Origin: Gillisia mitskevichiae
GTDB taxonomy: Bacteria > Bacteroidota > Bacteroidia > Flavobacteriales > Flavobacteriaceae
Reading direction: 5' to 3'
Assembly: GCF_003634585.1 (NCBI RefSeq)
Contig: NZ_RBLG01000002.1
Span: 1,054,001-1,118,000 of the forward strand
Length of the DNA: 64,000 nt
In this document: positions 16,820 to 25,754 of the stretch, one piece after another
Layout: each line of letters starts with the position of its first letter
How positions within the stretch are numbered: position 1 is the stretch's first letter
Made by a program: the position numbers and the translations under genes
The notes under the pieces: model-generated
Database searches by the model: none
Seen by the model: the letters and a program-made list of their open reading frames with translations, nothing else
Told to the model about the DNA's origin: nothing

Positions 16820-17840
16820 TCCACTTTCGTTTTCCTTCATTTAAGGATCCCGATTGGATAGAATGTTCCTCAAACTCCTTAATATAATTTCTTATGTATT
16901 GAGATTTATGCCAGCGAGTTGCAGTATCAAAAAGTTGTTTGAAATTGTTTAGCTCTTCAGCAACTTTTTCCTCTCTGGCTTTTTTCTTGGCTTGCTCTTC
17001 TTCATACTCTCTATGCCAAGCTTCACGTTCAATTTTAAATTGTTTTTTCTTTTCAGATAACAATTCTAGTTTGGCCAAAATACTAAGTAATTGTTGTTCT
17101 AAGGTTTTGGTATTCTGATCACGCCATTCCTTTACCGGATAAGTATTCTCAATTTTAACTGATAATATTCCCGACCCTATCATCTCATAGAGTTCCCATG
17201 AAGAATCGTTTGCCTTTACTTTTTTCAATATTTCCCTTACTCTAATCTGAAATTTTTCATCATAAATTAAAAATTCAGATTTTTTCTCATTGGAAATTTC
17301 ATGCCCTCTTTGTAATATTAATTTAATTAGGGTATCCCAGATCCTTAAAGCCCTTGGGATATTTAACCTTGTAACTTCAGTCGCAATACACTCCCCACTA
17401 GAATAAATTATATCTTGACCTTTACCATACCAGCCCAATTTCTGATTTTTTAAAACTTCTTTTGCTTTCTTGACCAAAGGATGTGGATTGGAAAGTCTGT
17501 CTGGAACTATATAATTTAAATCTGAATTCTGAAGTTCGTTTTTGATTTTTGCCAATTGGCTATTAGTATGAATTGATTTGCTTCCTTCGTCTCTAATATT
17601 AAGCTCAATTTTGGTGTTGACTCCTTTTGGCAAAGGTTTCATAGGTGACGATTTACCATGTCGAAGTTTGGTCCAATGTCCTGCCTTAGGTGTAGGGATA
17701 TTGTGTTTCTTGCAAATCTTACGCAATCCATTATCAGAATAATTATATTCCTTCGATAATGTCGTAAAGGGCTTTGACCATATTAGTTCATAAATTTCAT
17801 TTCGAGATAGAAATACCTTTTCCGAGCTGCATTTTGTCAT
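16728..17840 (-). CDS. HTH and coiled-coil protein of unknown function
   Basis: Protein of 370 residues. Residues about 11-62 (LSRNEIYELIWSKPFTTLSKEYNYSDNGLRKICKKHNIPTP, then GHWTKLRHGK) form a helix-turn-helix-like module recurrent in uncharacterised proteins of mobile and defence regions. Residues about 245-310 are strongly coiled-coil with many Lys and Glu (EKKKQFKIEREAWHREYEEE). The C-terminal KRKWIKWAREKADWYDPF is conserved in type. No catalytic motif. It is divergent from hsdM at 18035, so it could be a regulator of that operon; this is inference. Confidence 0.6.
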   Translation of the reverse strand: MTKCSSEKVFLSRNEIYELIWSKPFTTLSKEYNYSDNGLRKICKKHNIPTPKAGHWTKLRHGKSSPMKPLPKGVNTKIELNIRDEGSKSIHTNSQLAKIKNELQNSDLNYIVPDRLSNPHPLVKKAKEVLKNQKLGWYGKGQDIIYSSGECIATEVTRLNIPRALRIWDTLIKLILQRGHEISNEKKSEFLIYDEKFQIRVREILKKVKANDSSWELYEMIGSGILSVKIENTYPVKEWRDQNTKTLEQQLLSILAKLELLSEKKKQFKIEREAWHREYEEEQAKKKAREEKVAEELNNFKQLFDTATRWHKSQYIRNYIKEFEEHSIQSGSLNEGKRKWIKWAREKADWYDPFVETEVDLLKEINRNKF

Positions 17841-18034
17841 ATTTAAATTTAAATAATTCTGATTATTTTTAGGTTAGATAATACAGGATATTTTATGGCT
17901 TAATTTATTTAACCATTGGTTCAGATTTTTCTATATTTACTTTCTCTTCGACAATTCGAGGTTAATGAGCCCCTACTGCTCAAATTCAATTATTTCATTT
18001 TAATCATTCATTTGCAATTACATCTTTTTTATTA

Positions 18035-19516
18035 ATGAAAAAAGAAAAAATCACCCTATCCCAATTAGAACAATATTTATCTAAAGCCGCCTGGATTTTA
18101 AAAGGACCGGTAGATGCTTCAGATTTTAAGGTTTATATATTTCCTTTATTATTTTTCAAACGAATTTCGGATGTGTATGATGAAGAATATCAGCAAGCTC
18201 TTTCAGATTCCGAAGGAGATGATGAATATGCTTCTTTGCCCGAATTTCATCGTTTTGTAATTCCAAAAGGTTGTCATTGGAATGATGTACGGGAAACAAC
18301 AACTAATATTGGTTTAGCTATTGAAAAGGCACTTCGAGGAATAGAACAGGCTAATCAAGAATATCTTTATGGTATTTTCGGGGATGCCCAATGGAGTAAT
18401 AAAAACAAGCTTTCAGATAGGCTCTTAATTGATCTTATTGAGCATTTTTCACAATATGATTTATCAAATAGTAAGGTTGACAATGATTTGCTCGGACAAT
18501 CCTATGAGTATCTTATTAAACACTTCGCAGATCTTACTAACAAAAAAGCTGGAGAGTTTTATACACCAAGATCCGTAATTCATTTATTAGGTTTAATTCT
18601 TGATCCTCATGAGGGGGAAAGTATATACGACCCTGCTTGTGGAACTGGAGGCATGCTATTAGAATGTGTGGACCATCTAAAAGATAATCACGAAGATTAC
18701 CGCACCCTTAAACTATTTGGACAAGAAAAGAATCTTACTTCGAGTTCTATTGCCAGGATGAATATGTTCCTACATGGTATAGAAGATTTTCAAATCTTTC
18801 GTGGCGATACATTACGACAACCCGCTTTCTTTGAGGCAGATGGTCTTAAAACTTTTGATTGTGTGATAGCAAATCCACCATTTTCTTTAAAAGAATGGGG
18901 TGCTGAGAATTGGGCGAATGATCCATATGGAAGAAATATTGCAGGGATTCCTCCCAAAGGTAATGCGGACTTGGCTTGGGTACAGCATATGATCAAATCC
19001 ATGGATTCGAATGGACGCATGACGGTGGTACTCCCTCCGGGTGCTTTGTTTAGAAAAGGAGCAGAGGCAAAGATTAGAACTGAGTTACTGCAACAAGATT
19101 TACTGGAGGCAGTTATTGGCTTAGGTCCAAATATTTTTTATGGAGCACAGTTAGCAGCCTGTGTGATTGTTTTTAAGAAGAAAAAGGATGCAGTAAAAGA
19201 GGATAAGGTGCTGTTCATAGATGCTTCAGACCAAGTTAGAGTTGGACGAGCGCAAAATTACTTAGAACCTGAACATGTAAATCAAATTTTTGATTGGTAC
19301 AAAGCTTTTGAAAATGTAGAGAATTACGTTAAAATAGCCTCACAAACTGATTTAAAAGAAAACGATTATAACCTCAATATTCCTCTCTATGTAGAGAAAA
19401 TCATTGAAGATAATTTACCCTCCGTGGACGAAGCCTTGGCAGATTTAAAAGAAGCCTGGAATGAAAGCTTAATTGCAGAAGAAAAGTTCAAAACAATTTT
19501 AAAAGAATTTTTATAA
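18035..19516 (+). CDS. hsdM: type I restriction-modification methyltransferase subunit, first copy
   Basis: N6-adenine methyltransferase subunit of 493 residues. N-terminal HsdM domain (LEQYLSKAAWILKGPVDASD), SAM-binding motif I YDPACGTGG (about 198-206) and catalytic motif IV NPPF (N280-F283) are intact, as are RMNMFLHGIEDF and the C-terminal region. It opens a tightly packed operon: its TAA overlaps the ATG of the DUF262 gene by one base. A second, clearly different HsdM follows after that gene, so the holoenzyme could use a mixed M1-M2 pair or each copy may have its own partner. Confidence 0.95.
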   Translation: MKKEKITLSQLEQYLSKAAWILKGPVDASDFKVYIFPLLFFKRISDVYDEEYQQALSDSEGDDEYASLPEFHRFVIPKGCHWNDVRETTTNIGLAIEKALRGIEQANQEYLYGIFGDAQWSNKNKLSDRLLIDLIEHFSQYDLSNSKVDNDLLGQSYEYLIKHFADLTNKKAGEFYTPRSVIHLLGLILDPHEGESIYDPACGTGGMLLECVDHLKDNHEDYRTLKLFGQEKNLTSSSIARMNMFLHGIEDFQIFRGDTLRQPAFFEADGLKTFDCVIANPPFSLKEWGAENWANDPYGRNIAGIPPKGNADLAWVQHMIKSMDSNGRMTVVLPPGALFRKGAEAKIRTELLQQDLLEAVIGLGPNIFYGAQLAACVIVFKKKKDAVKEDKVLFIDASDQVRVGRAQNYLEPEHVNQIFDWYKAFENVENYVKIASQTDLKENDYNLNIPLYVEKIIEDNLPSVDEALADLKEAWNESLIAEEKFKTILKEFL

Positions 19517-21297
19517 TGGCGTACGAAACTCCAATAACCATTAAAAAGGCAATCGAACATATTAGAAAAAGAAAATATGTTCTGCCTTCAATTCAGAGAG
19601 AATTTGTTTGGAATACAGAACAAATTGAAAAATTATTTGATTCATTAATGAGAGAGTATCCAATAAGCACTTTCCTGTTTTGGAAAGTAGATAAGGATAA
19701 TATCAAAAATTTTCAATTTTACGAATTTCTTAAGCATTACCACGAGAAAAATGCAAAACATAATACTAAAGTAGATCTTGGAAACGATGAAGATGTAATT
19801 GCAATTCTTGATGGGCAACAAAGAATGACCTCTTTGTTTATAGCTTTAACAGGTACTTACACTAAGAAATTGCCTTATTACAGTTGGGATAATCCAAATG
19901 GATTTCCTTCTAAAAAATTATATCTCAATTTGTTAGCTAAGGCTAATGATATAGAAATGGAATTTGACTTTAAATTTTTGACTGAAAAGGAAGTTTTAGA
20001 AACGAAGAATAAATATTGGTTTGAGACTTCGGAGATTATGGAGTTAGAGGATATGGGAAAAGTTTCAAAATATCTTTCTAGAAATAACCTAATGGATTCT
20101 TCTATATATAATGAAAATCAAAGGGATTTCGCTATTGACACACTTACCTCCTTTTTTAATGTGATACACCAAAAAGGTACTATTAGTTATTATCTTGAAG
20201 AAGACGAGGAATTGGATAAAGTTCTTCAAATTTTTATTAGAATAAATAGTGGTGGCACCAAACTCAGTTATTCAGATTTACTTTTATCAATTGCAACAGC
20301 GCAATGGAAAGAAAAAGATGCGAGAGAAGTTATTCATGAGTTTGTAGATGAAATAAATGCAATTGGAGATGGTTTTGCCTTTAATAAAGATTTTGTTCTA
20401 AAGTCTTGCTTAGTGCTAGCAGATTTCAATGACATTAAATTCAAGGTTGACAATTTCACAAAAGAGAACATGAAGGTGATAGAGTCTAACTGGGAGAAGG
20501 TCTCATCCTGCGTTCGTAAAGCAATTGAGCTAGTTTCAAAATATGGTTACAATCGTGATAATTTATTAGCAACAACCGCTATAATTCCTATAGCTTATTT
20601 TATTTATACTAATAACTTTGAAGATTCTATTCTACATTCTTCCTCAAGAGAAAATGATCGTAGAGCTATAAAAGAATGGCTTGCTCGAGTACTCCTTAAA
20701 GGAACTTTTGGTGGAACTCCAGATGCTATTTATCCGGTAATGCGAAACTTAATGAATGAACACAAGGAAAGGTTCCCATTAGAAGAAATTATTGATTATT
20801 ATAAAGGTAGAAGAAAATCTATTTCTTTTACAGAAGATGATATAACCAATATTCTGGAAATGGATTATGGTAAAGCGAGAACTTATTGTGCATTAACCTT
20901 ATTATATCCCTCTCTCAATTATAATTTTAAATACCATCAAGATCATATTCATCCAAAATCATTTTTTAATAAAAGAAAACTTGTGGAATTGGGAATTGAA
21001 GATGAGGATCTGAAAGAAAAATTTACAGCTCGTTTTAATAAGTTACCAAATCTCCAATTATTACAGGCAAACCAAAATATAGAAAAAAGTGATATTTATT
21101 TTGAAGAATGGATAAGTAAAACCTTTCCAAATGAATTAGATACCCAATCTTTTTTAATGCAAAATCATATTAAGACCAATCAGTCACTGAAATTTGAAGA
21201 TTTTTTAGATTTTTATGAAGTAAGAAAAACTGTCCTAGAGAAAAAGTTAAACACCATTTTGAATGTGAAACAGGTGGAAACCACAGAAATTAACTAA
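19516..21297 (+). CDS. GmrSD-like DUF262/DUF1524 protein embedded in the type I operon
   Basis: Protein of 593 residues. The N-terminal DUF262 part has PSIQREFVWNTEQIEKLFDS and the nucleotide-binding-like ILDGQQRMTSLF (about 95-107), then FIRINSGGTKLSYSDLLLS (about 236). The C-terminal DUF1524 part carries an HNH-like HQDHIHPKSFFNKR (about 475-488) and NKLPNLQLL. This is the single-chain GmrSD arrangement, a type IV family that cuts glucosyl-hydroxymethylcytosine phage DNA, and is also like BREX-associated BrxU. The start overlaps the hsdM stop and the stop abuts the ATG of the second hsdM without a gap, so it is translationally coupled between the two. Confidence 0.9.
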   Translation: MAYETPITIKKAIEHIRKRKYVLPSIQREFVWNTEQIEKLFDSLMREYPISTFLFWKVDKDNIKNFQFYEFLKHYHEKNAKHNTKVDLGNDEDVIAILDGQQRMTSLFIALTGTYTKKLPYYSWDNPNGFPSKKLYLNLLAKANDIEMEFDFKFLTEKEVLETKNKYWFETSEIMELEDMGKVSKYLSRNNLMDSSIYNENQRDFAIDTLTSFFNVIHQKGTISYYLEEDEELDKVLQIFIRINSGGTKLSYSDLLLSIATAQWKEKDAREVIHEFVDEINAIGDGFAFNKDFVLKSCLVLADFNDIKFKVDNFTKENMKVIESNWEKVSSCVRKAIELVSKYGYNRDNLLATTAIIPIAYFIYTNNFEDSILHSSSRENDRRAIKEWLARVLLKGTFGGTPDAIYPVMRNLMNEHKERFPLEEIIDYYKGRRKSISFTEDDITNILEMDYGKARTYCALTLLYPSLNYNFKYHQDHIHPKSFFNKRKLVELGIEDEDLKEKFTARFNKLPNLQLLQANQNIEKSDIYFEEWISKTFPNELDTQSFLMQNHIKTNQSLKFEDFLDFYEVRKTVLEKKLNTILNVKQVETTEIN

Positions 21298-22761
21298 ATG
21301 ACCCAAAAAGAATTAGAAAAATATCTCTGGGGTGCCGCTGTTCAACTTAGAGGGACGATAGATGCCGGAGATTATAAACAATATATTTTCCCATTATTAT
21401 TCTACAAAAGAATATGCGATGTATATGATGAAGAATTTGAAATTGCTTTAAAGGAAAGCAATGGCGATATAGAATATGCTTCTTTTGCAGAAAATCATCA
21501 TTTTCTGGTGCCAGAAGATACTCATTGGAATACCGTGAGAGAAACCACCACTAATGTTGGAATGGCGCTTCAAGAAGCTATGAGGGCTATAGAGAAGACT
21601 AATCCAGACACCTTATATGGAATTTTTGGAGATGCTTCTTGGACCAATAAAAACAGGTTAAGTGATGAAACGCTCACTAACCTTATAGAACACTACTCTC
21701 AGCATAAATTAAGCTTAAGCAATATTCCAGATGATAAGCTTGGGAATGCCTATGAATATTTGATTAAGGAATTTGCAGACGATAGCGGGCATACCGCTGC
21801 CGAATTCTATACCAACCGTACCGTAGTAAAGTTAATGACAATGATCATGGACCCGCAACCCGGGGAATCTGTGTACGATCCTACCTGTGGTTCTGGTGGC
21901 TTGTTGTTGAATTGCGCTTTACATTTAAAAGAAGAAGGAAAAGAATATAGAAACTTAAAGTTATATGGGCAGGAGATTAACCTGCTTACCTCTGCCATTG
22001 CGCGTATGAATATGTTTATGCACGGCATAGAGGAGTTTAGCATTATACGTGGAGACACTTTAGCAAATCCAGCATTCTTACATAATGATGAATTGAAGAA
22101 GTTTAATGTAATATTAGCTAATCCACCTTATTCCATTAAATCCTGGGACCAAAAATCCTTTATCAATGATCCTTATGGGCGTAACCTTTGGGGAGTACCA
22201 CCGAAAGGTTGTGCAGATTATGCTTTCCAGCAACATATACAAAAGAGTTTAGATAATGAAAATGGCCGTTCAATTTCTTTATGGCCTCATGGAGTTCTGT
22301 TTAGGGATTCTGAAGTAGAGATGAGAAGAAAAATGATCGAAGAAGATGCAGTAGAATGTGTAATTAGTTTGGGCCCTAATTTATTCTATAATTCTTCAAT
22401 GACATCTTGCTTATTAATTACGAATAACAATAAAACTCCTGATAGAAAAAACAAAATTCTATTCGTACAAGCCGTGAATGAAGTAAGAAATGAAAAGACA
22501 ATGAGCTATTTAGATCCTCAACATGTTGAAAGGATACATAATGCTTATTTGAGTTTCAAAAATGAAGAAAATTTTTCAGCCGTAATTGATAAGGAAGAAA
22601 TTTTAAAAGACAAGAACGTAAGAATAAGTGTACAGTTATTTGTGAAAGCAGATAAAATTGATGAAGAATCTTTTGAAGTAATTCTTGAAGAATGTGAACA
22701 AAGCTCTATTTCACTTAAAAGCTCTATGGATGAACTCTTTAAAACCTTAGGCAATGGATAG
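21298..22761 (+). CDS. hsdM: type I restriction-modification methyltransferase subunit, second copy
   Basis: Protein of 487 residues, homologous to the first HsdM but diverged across its length. Motif I is YDPTCGSGG (about 196-204) and motif IV NPPY (about 278), so it too should be catalytically competent. The N-terminus LEKYLWGAAVQLRGTIDAGD parallels the first copy. It overlaps hsdS by 8 bases, which suggests this copy is the direct partner of HsdS. Together with the first copy it makes an operon with two methyltransferase subunits and one specificity subunit. Confidence 0.95.
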   Translation: MTQKELEKYLWGAAVQLRGTIDAGDYKQYIFPLLFYKRICDVYDEEFEIALKESNGDIEYASFAENHHFLVPEDTHWNTVRETTTNVGMALQEAMRAIEKTNPDTLYGIFGDASWTNKNRLSDETLTNLIEHYSQHKLSLSNIPDDKLGNAYEYLIKEFADDSGHTAAEFYTNRTVVKLMTMIMDPQPGESVYDPTCGSGGLLLNCALHLKEEGKEYRNLKLYGQEINLLTSAIARMNMFMHGIEEFSIIRGDTLANPAFLHNDELKKFNVILANPPYSIKSWDQKSFINDPYGRNLWGVPPKGCADYAFQQHIQKSLDNENGRSISLWPHGVLFRDSEVEMRRKMIEEDAVECVISLGPNLFYNSSMTSCLLITNNNKTPDRKNKILFVQAVNEVRNEKTMSYLDPQHVERIHNAYLSFKNEENFSAVIDKEEILKDKNVRISVQLFVKADKIDEESFEVILEECEQSSISLKSSMDELFKTLGNG

Positions 22762-23977
22762 TATATTAATGGAAAATAAGGTTTTGAATTTAGACAAGTC
22801 AAATTGGAAATTAGCTAAGCTGGGGGACTTGGCAAATGATATCTCAAAACGTGTTGATAATCCAAGTAAATCAGAATATGACCGGTTCGTAGGGCTCGGA
22901 AATTTCGTGTCTGGTGATATTAAAATTAGAACTTGGGAAACCACTGAAAACCTTGCCTCCTCAGCAAGAGCTTTCCAAGCTGGAGATATCCTTTTTGCTA
23001 GACGTAATGCTTATTTGAGACGAGCTTCCTTAGTCGAATTCGATGGCTGCTGTTCCGGGGACGCTTTTGTATTAAGAGAAAATCACAATAAAGTAGTAAC
23101 CGGTTTTTTAGCATTTTTATTAAATTCTAATGCTCTGTGGGATTTTGCAAATTCAAATGCGGCAGGCACAATGTCTAAACGTGTGAAATGGCGAGATCTA
23201 GAAGAGTATGAGTTTCTTCTTCCACCCAAAGACCAACAAGTCCAACTTGCTAAATTATTTTGGGCGATGGATAATGTGATAGAGAAGGAAACTGAAATGT
23301 TATTAAATTGCGAGACTCTTAGAGATGTTAACAGGGAAAGATTATACACTTTTGGTATTTCTGCTATGAATGGATTGAAAATATCCACTAGAAAGGGACA
23401 TTCTGGTATAATTCCTGTAAAATGGGACGAAAGAAAGTTTTTAGAAATTGTTAAAATCACAAGTGGTCAAGTTGATCCCACAGATGAGCAATTTAAAAAT
23501 TTGTACCAAATTGGATCAGAAAGGATTGAACCAAATACTGGAAAAATCACTGAGTTTAAAACTGCACAAGAGTTAAATATTACAAGTGGAAATTTCTTAT
23601 TCACTAAGGAACATATAATATATTCTAAAATTAGACCATATTTTAAAAAGGTTGCTAATCCAAATATTATGGGGTTATGTAGTGCAGATATTTACCCATT
23701 GCTGCCTAATCAAGATATCATTAGCAAGGAATTTCTGTTTTTTTATTTGTTGACAGAAAAATTTACTCAAAGTATTTTAAGGTTTCAAAATAGAACAGGA
23801 ATGCCTAAAGTTAATAGGGACGAACTTGGAGCAATATATATACCAATTCCTAAGGCTGAAGAACAAAGGAAAATTGTGAAAATATTGACAGGGATAGATA
23901 ATTCAAGAAATCATATACTTTCAAAATTAGCAACATCCAAAGCCCTTCAAAAGAGTTTAATCAATCAGGTATTTTAG
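22754..23977 (+). CDS. hsdS: type I restriction specificity subunit
   Basis: DNA-recognition subunit of 407 residues with two target recognition domains. The first includes LGDLANDISKRVDNPSKSEY and GDILFARRNAYLRRASLVEFDGCCSGDAFVLR and ends before the coiled coil at LPPKDQQVQLAKLFWAMDNVIEKETEML; the second includes SGQVDPTDEQFKN, IIYSKIRPYFKK and the final coiled coil IPIPKAEEQRKIVKILTGID. The tandem layout gives a bipartite site. ATG 22754 overlaps hsdM; an ATG at 22769 is a possible alternative start. Confidence 0.93.
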   Translation: MDSILMENKVLNLDKSNWKLAKLGDLANDISKRVDNPSKSEYDRFVGLGNFVSGDIKIRTWETTENLASSARAFQAGDILFARRNAYLRRASLVEFDGCCSGDAFVLRENHNKVVTGFLAFLLNSNALWDFANSNAAGTMSKRVKWRDLEEYEFLLPPKDQQVQLAKLFWAMDNVIEKETEMLLNCETLRDVNRERLYTFGISAMNGLKISTRKGHSGIIPVKWDERKFLEIVKITSGQVDPTDEQFKNLYQIGSERIEPNTGKITEFKTAQELNITSGNFLFTKEHIIYSKIRPYFKKVANPNIMGLCSADIYPLLPNQDIISKEFLFFYLLTEKFTQSILRFQNRTGMPKVNRDELGAIYIPIPKAEEQRKIVKILTGIDNSRNHILSKLATSKALQKSLINQVF

Positions 23978-23989
23978 AAAAAAAGGGTC

Positions 23990-24349
23990 ATGAGAAAAAA
24001 CCAACTTATAGGCTTTGTTAACCATAATTATAATGGTCTTTTATCTGCGGCTAACACCAGTTTTGGGAGTATAAATAAATCTAAAGAAGTTTGGTGGTTA
24101 AATATTCCAGTTCATAAATTTAATGATGATGTGCATTTACTGTTAAATGTTTCTAATTACTCAATCTGGCTTTGCTTACCAAAAGGATTTGCAAAGGGAG
24201 TCCCTTTCAAGATTCGTGAAGATAAAAATGCAGTGGATTTAGAAATTTCAGCAGATAAAAGCATTCAATATTTAAAAGATGTAAAGTCTGGCGGGACTGG
24301 ATTTGATTTTAAGCCTTATGTAAAGGAGAAATTTAAATTTATTGATTAA
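23990..24349 (+). CDS. hypothetical protein in the restriction operon
   Basis: Protein of 119 residues I do not recognise. It lacks a signal peptide or membrane segment and has no obvious catalytic motif; the most distinctive stretch is KEVWWLNIPVHKFNDDVHLLLN. It starts 12 bases after hsdS and overlaps the next gene by one base (TAATG), so it belongs to the operon and its product probably acts with the Cas4-like nuclease. Confidence 0.75.
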   Translation: MRKNQLIGFVNHNYNGLLSAANTSFGSINKSKEVWWLNIPVHKFNDDVHLLLNVSNYSIWLCLPKGFAKGVPFKIREDKNAVDLEISADKSIQYLKDVKSGGTGFDFKPYVKEKFKFID

Positions 24350-25524
24350 TGCCACATTCTATGACTGATTTGCTTATCCAAGAAAAACTTCCAGAAAATC
24401 CCCAATTCTCTGATTTGGATATGATTTTTTTGGTGTTTCTTTTAAAAAAGATTGGTTTTAAGGATGAAAAGAGATTAATCGCATATTTAGAAGGGGTAAT
24501 AAAAGTTTATGGCAAAAACGAGAAGACTAGGATTTCGAGATATCATGGAGGGAGAAGCATCACTAATTATAATTCCTCCCGTTGTTTTGGGTTGCTGAGT
24601 ATGGAAATTGCAATAAGAGAAAATCTTGAACTAATAGTTTCTATAGATAGTAAACATAATTCACTAATTAGCGCAACGGACCTTGCCAATTTTTGTTTTT
24701 GTCCTGTTAGTTATAGTATTTCTAAATCCTTGGAAGTAAAATTCCCCACCAATCTACGCTCAAGGTCAATTGGAACCGGTTTACATGAGCAATTAAGACT
24801 AATTTCCCGGTTACCTAAACAATATTTGGAAAATACAGATAGCAAGAATTATACACCCGAGGCGCAGAAGATTAAAAAGATTAGAGGTTGCAAACTTATT
24901 TTCGCTGGTCACACTAAGGAAAGGAAAGTTTTTATAAATGAATCTGAGAAATTCATTGGTCAGCCAGATTATATTTTTCAAGATCCAAATGGGGATTATT
25001 TTGTGGTGGAAGAAAAATTTCATGCTGTTCAACCAGGACAATATGATAATCAACTAGTACAATTACAGGCTTACATAGCATACATTACGGAATACGATAT
25101 AAAATATGGTGTATTAATAAATTGGAGTTACGATTTTCATTTCCAAACTTATGAGCCATTTATTAATGATGTTAAAATTAAGGTGGTAAAAAGTGAAAAA
25201 GACTTTTCATTATTAACCAAAATTCATCATCAACTTAAAGTTTTTCAGAATAAAAAAGAATTGAATTTATCCCGAAATCCTAATGTTAACAAATGTATTT
25301 CCTGTGTTGTAAATAAATATTGTTCTCATAAAGCAGGTTACCAAACTAAGGTTAAATTTCCTTACAAGAGAGATGATCTCAGATTAAAAAAAGTCAAGCA
25401 ACCTGAGGTTTTATGGGAATATATAAGGGATAAACCTACTATAGATATTGTGGAACTTTATGATTATGAAAATGAATTTACTGTAAATACTCAAAGCGAA
25501 ACTTCAAGGAGGGGAAAAATTTGA
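24349..25524 (+). CDS. Cas4-like PD-(D/E)XK nuclease with cysteine cluster
   Basis: Protein of 391 residues. The C-terminal two-thirds match the Cas4/DUF83 exonuclease family: ISATDLANFCFCPVSYSI (about 104-121, first cysteines), HEQL (about 144), GQPDYIFQ...YFVVEEKF (about 204-221; D, E and K of the nuclease core), the QLVQLQAYI motif and a C-terminal cluster CISCVVNKYC (about 307-316) that could hold a Fe-S cluster. The N-terminal ~100 residues are a separate unknown domain. No CRISPR array or cas1/cas2 is present, so the protein is not a CRISPR adaptation factor here; it may process DNA ends for the restriction system. Confidence 0.75.
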   Translation: MPHSMTDLLIQEKLPENPQFSDLDMIFLVFLLKKIGFKDEKRLIAYLEGVIKVYGKNEKTRISRYHGGRSITNYNSSRCFGLLSMEIAIRENLELIVSIDSKHNSLISATDLANFCFCPVSYSISKSLEVKFPTNLRSRSIGTGLHEQLRLISRLPKQYLENTDSKNYTPEAQKIKKIRGCKLIFAGHTKERKVFINESEKFIGQPDYIFQDPNGDYFVVEEKFHAVQPGQYDNQLVQLQAYIAYITEYDIKYGVLINWSYDFHFQTYEPFINDVKIKVVKSEKDFSLLTKIHHQLKVFQNKKELNLSRNPNVNKCISCVVNKYCSHKAGYQTKVKFPYKRDDLRLKKVKQPEVLWEYIRDKPTIDIVELYDYENEFTVNTQSETSRRGKI

Positions 25525-25628
25525 AAAACAAGTTTTAAGTTAGAACAGACGAAGTATTTCATATCGCGATTTACGATATAGTATTAAAAATGAAAGTTAA
25601 GAAAGCATTTTACCCTATTTAATGGAAA

Positions 25629-25754
25629 CTTGGAGCTCGTTTATAATAAAGGATTGCTGGAGGATGAATTACCGGTGCATATACACCCCCTTATACAGGA
25701 AGAAATTATGTATATAGTGATAGAAAAGATAAATCATATATTAAAAAATAACCA
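25629..25754 (+). pseudogene. short remnant of an unknown gene, possibly DegT/DnrJ-type aminotransferase C-terminus
   Basis: Between the nuclease gene and hsdR one frame reads LVYNKGLLEDELPVHIHPLI and then a helix ending IVIEKINHIL, with a layout like the C-terminal region of DegT-family aminotransferases (P-x-HP-x-I...EE...VIxxIN). No start is present. This is a weak call from pattern only. Confidence 0.2.

Noticed and set aside
24349-25524. CRISPR-Cas locus
   Set aside because: Only a Cas4-like nuclease is present; no cas1/cas2 and no regular repeat-spacer array. The repeats at 30561-30724 and 37002-37488 have no unique spacers of constant length.
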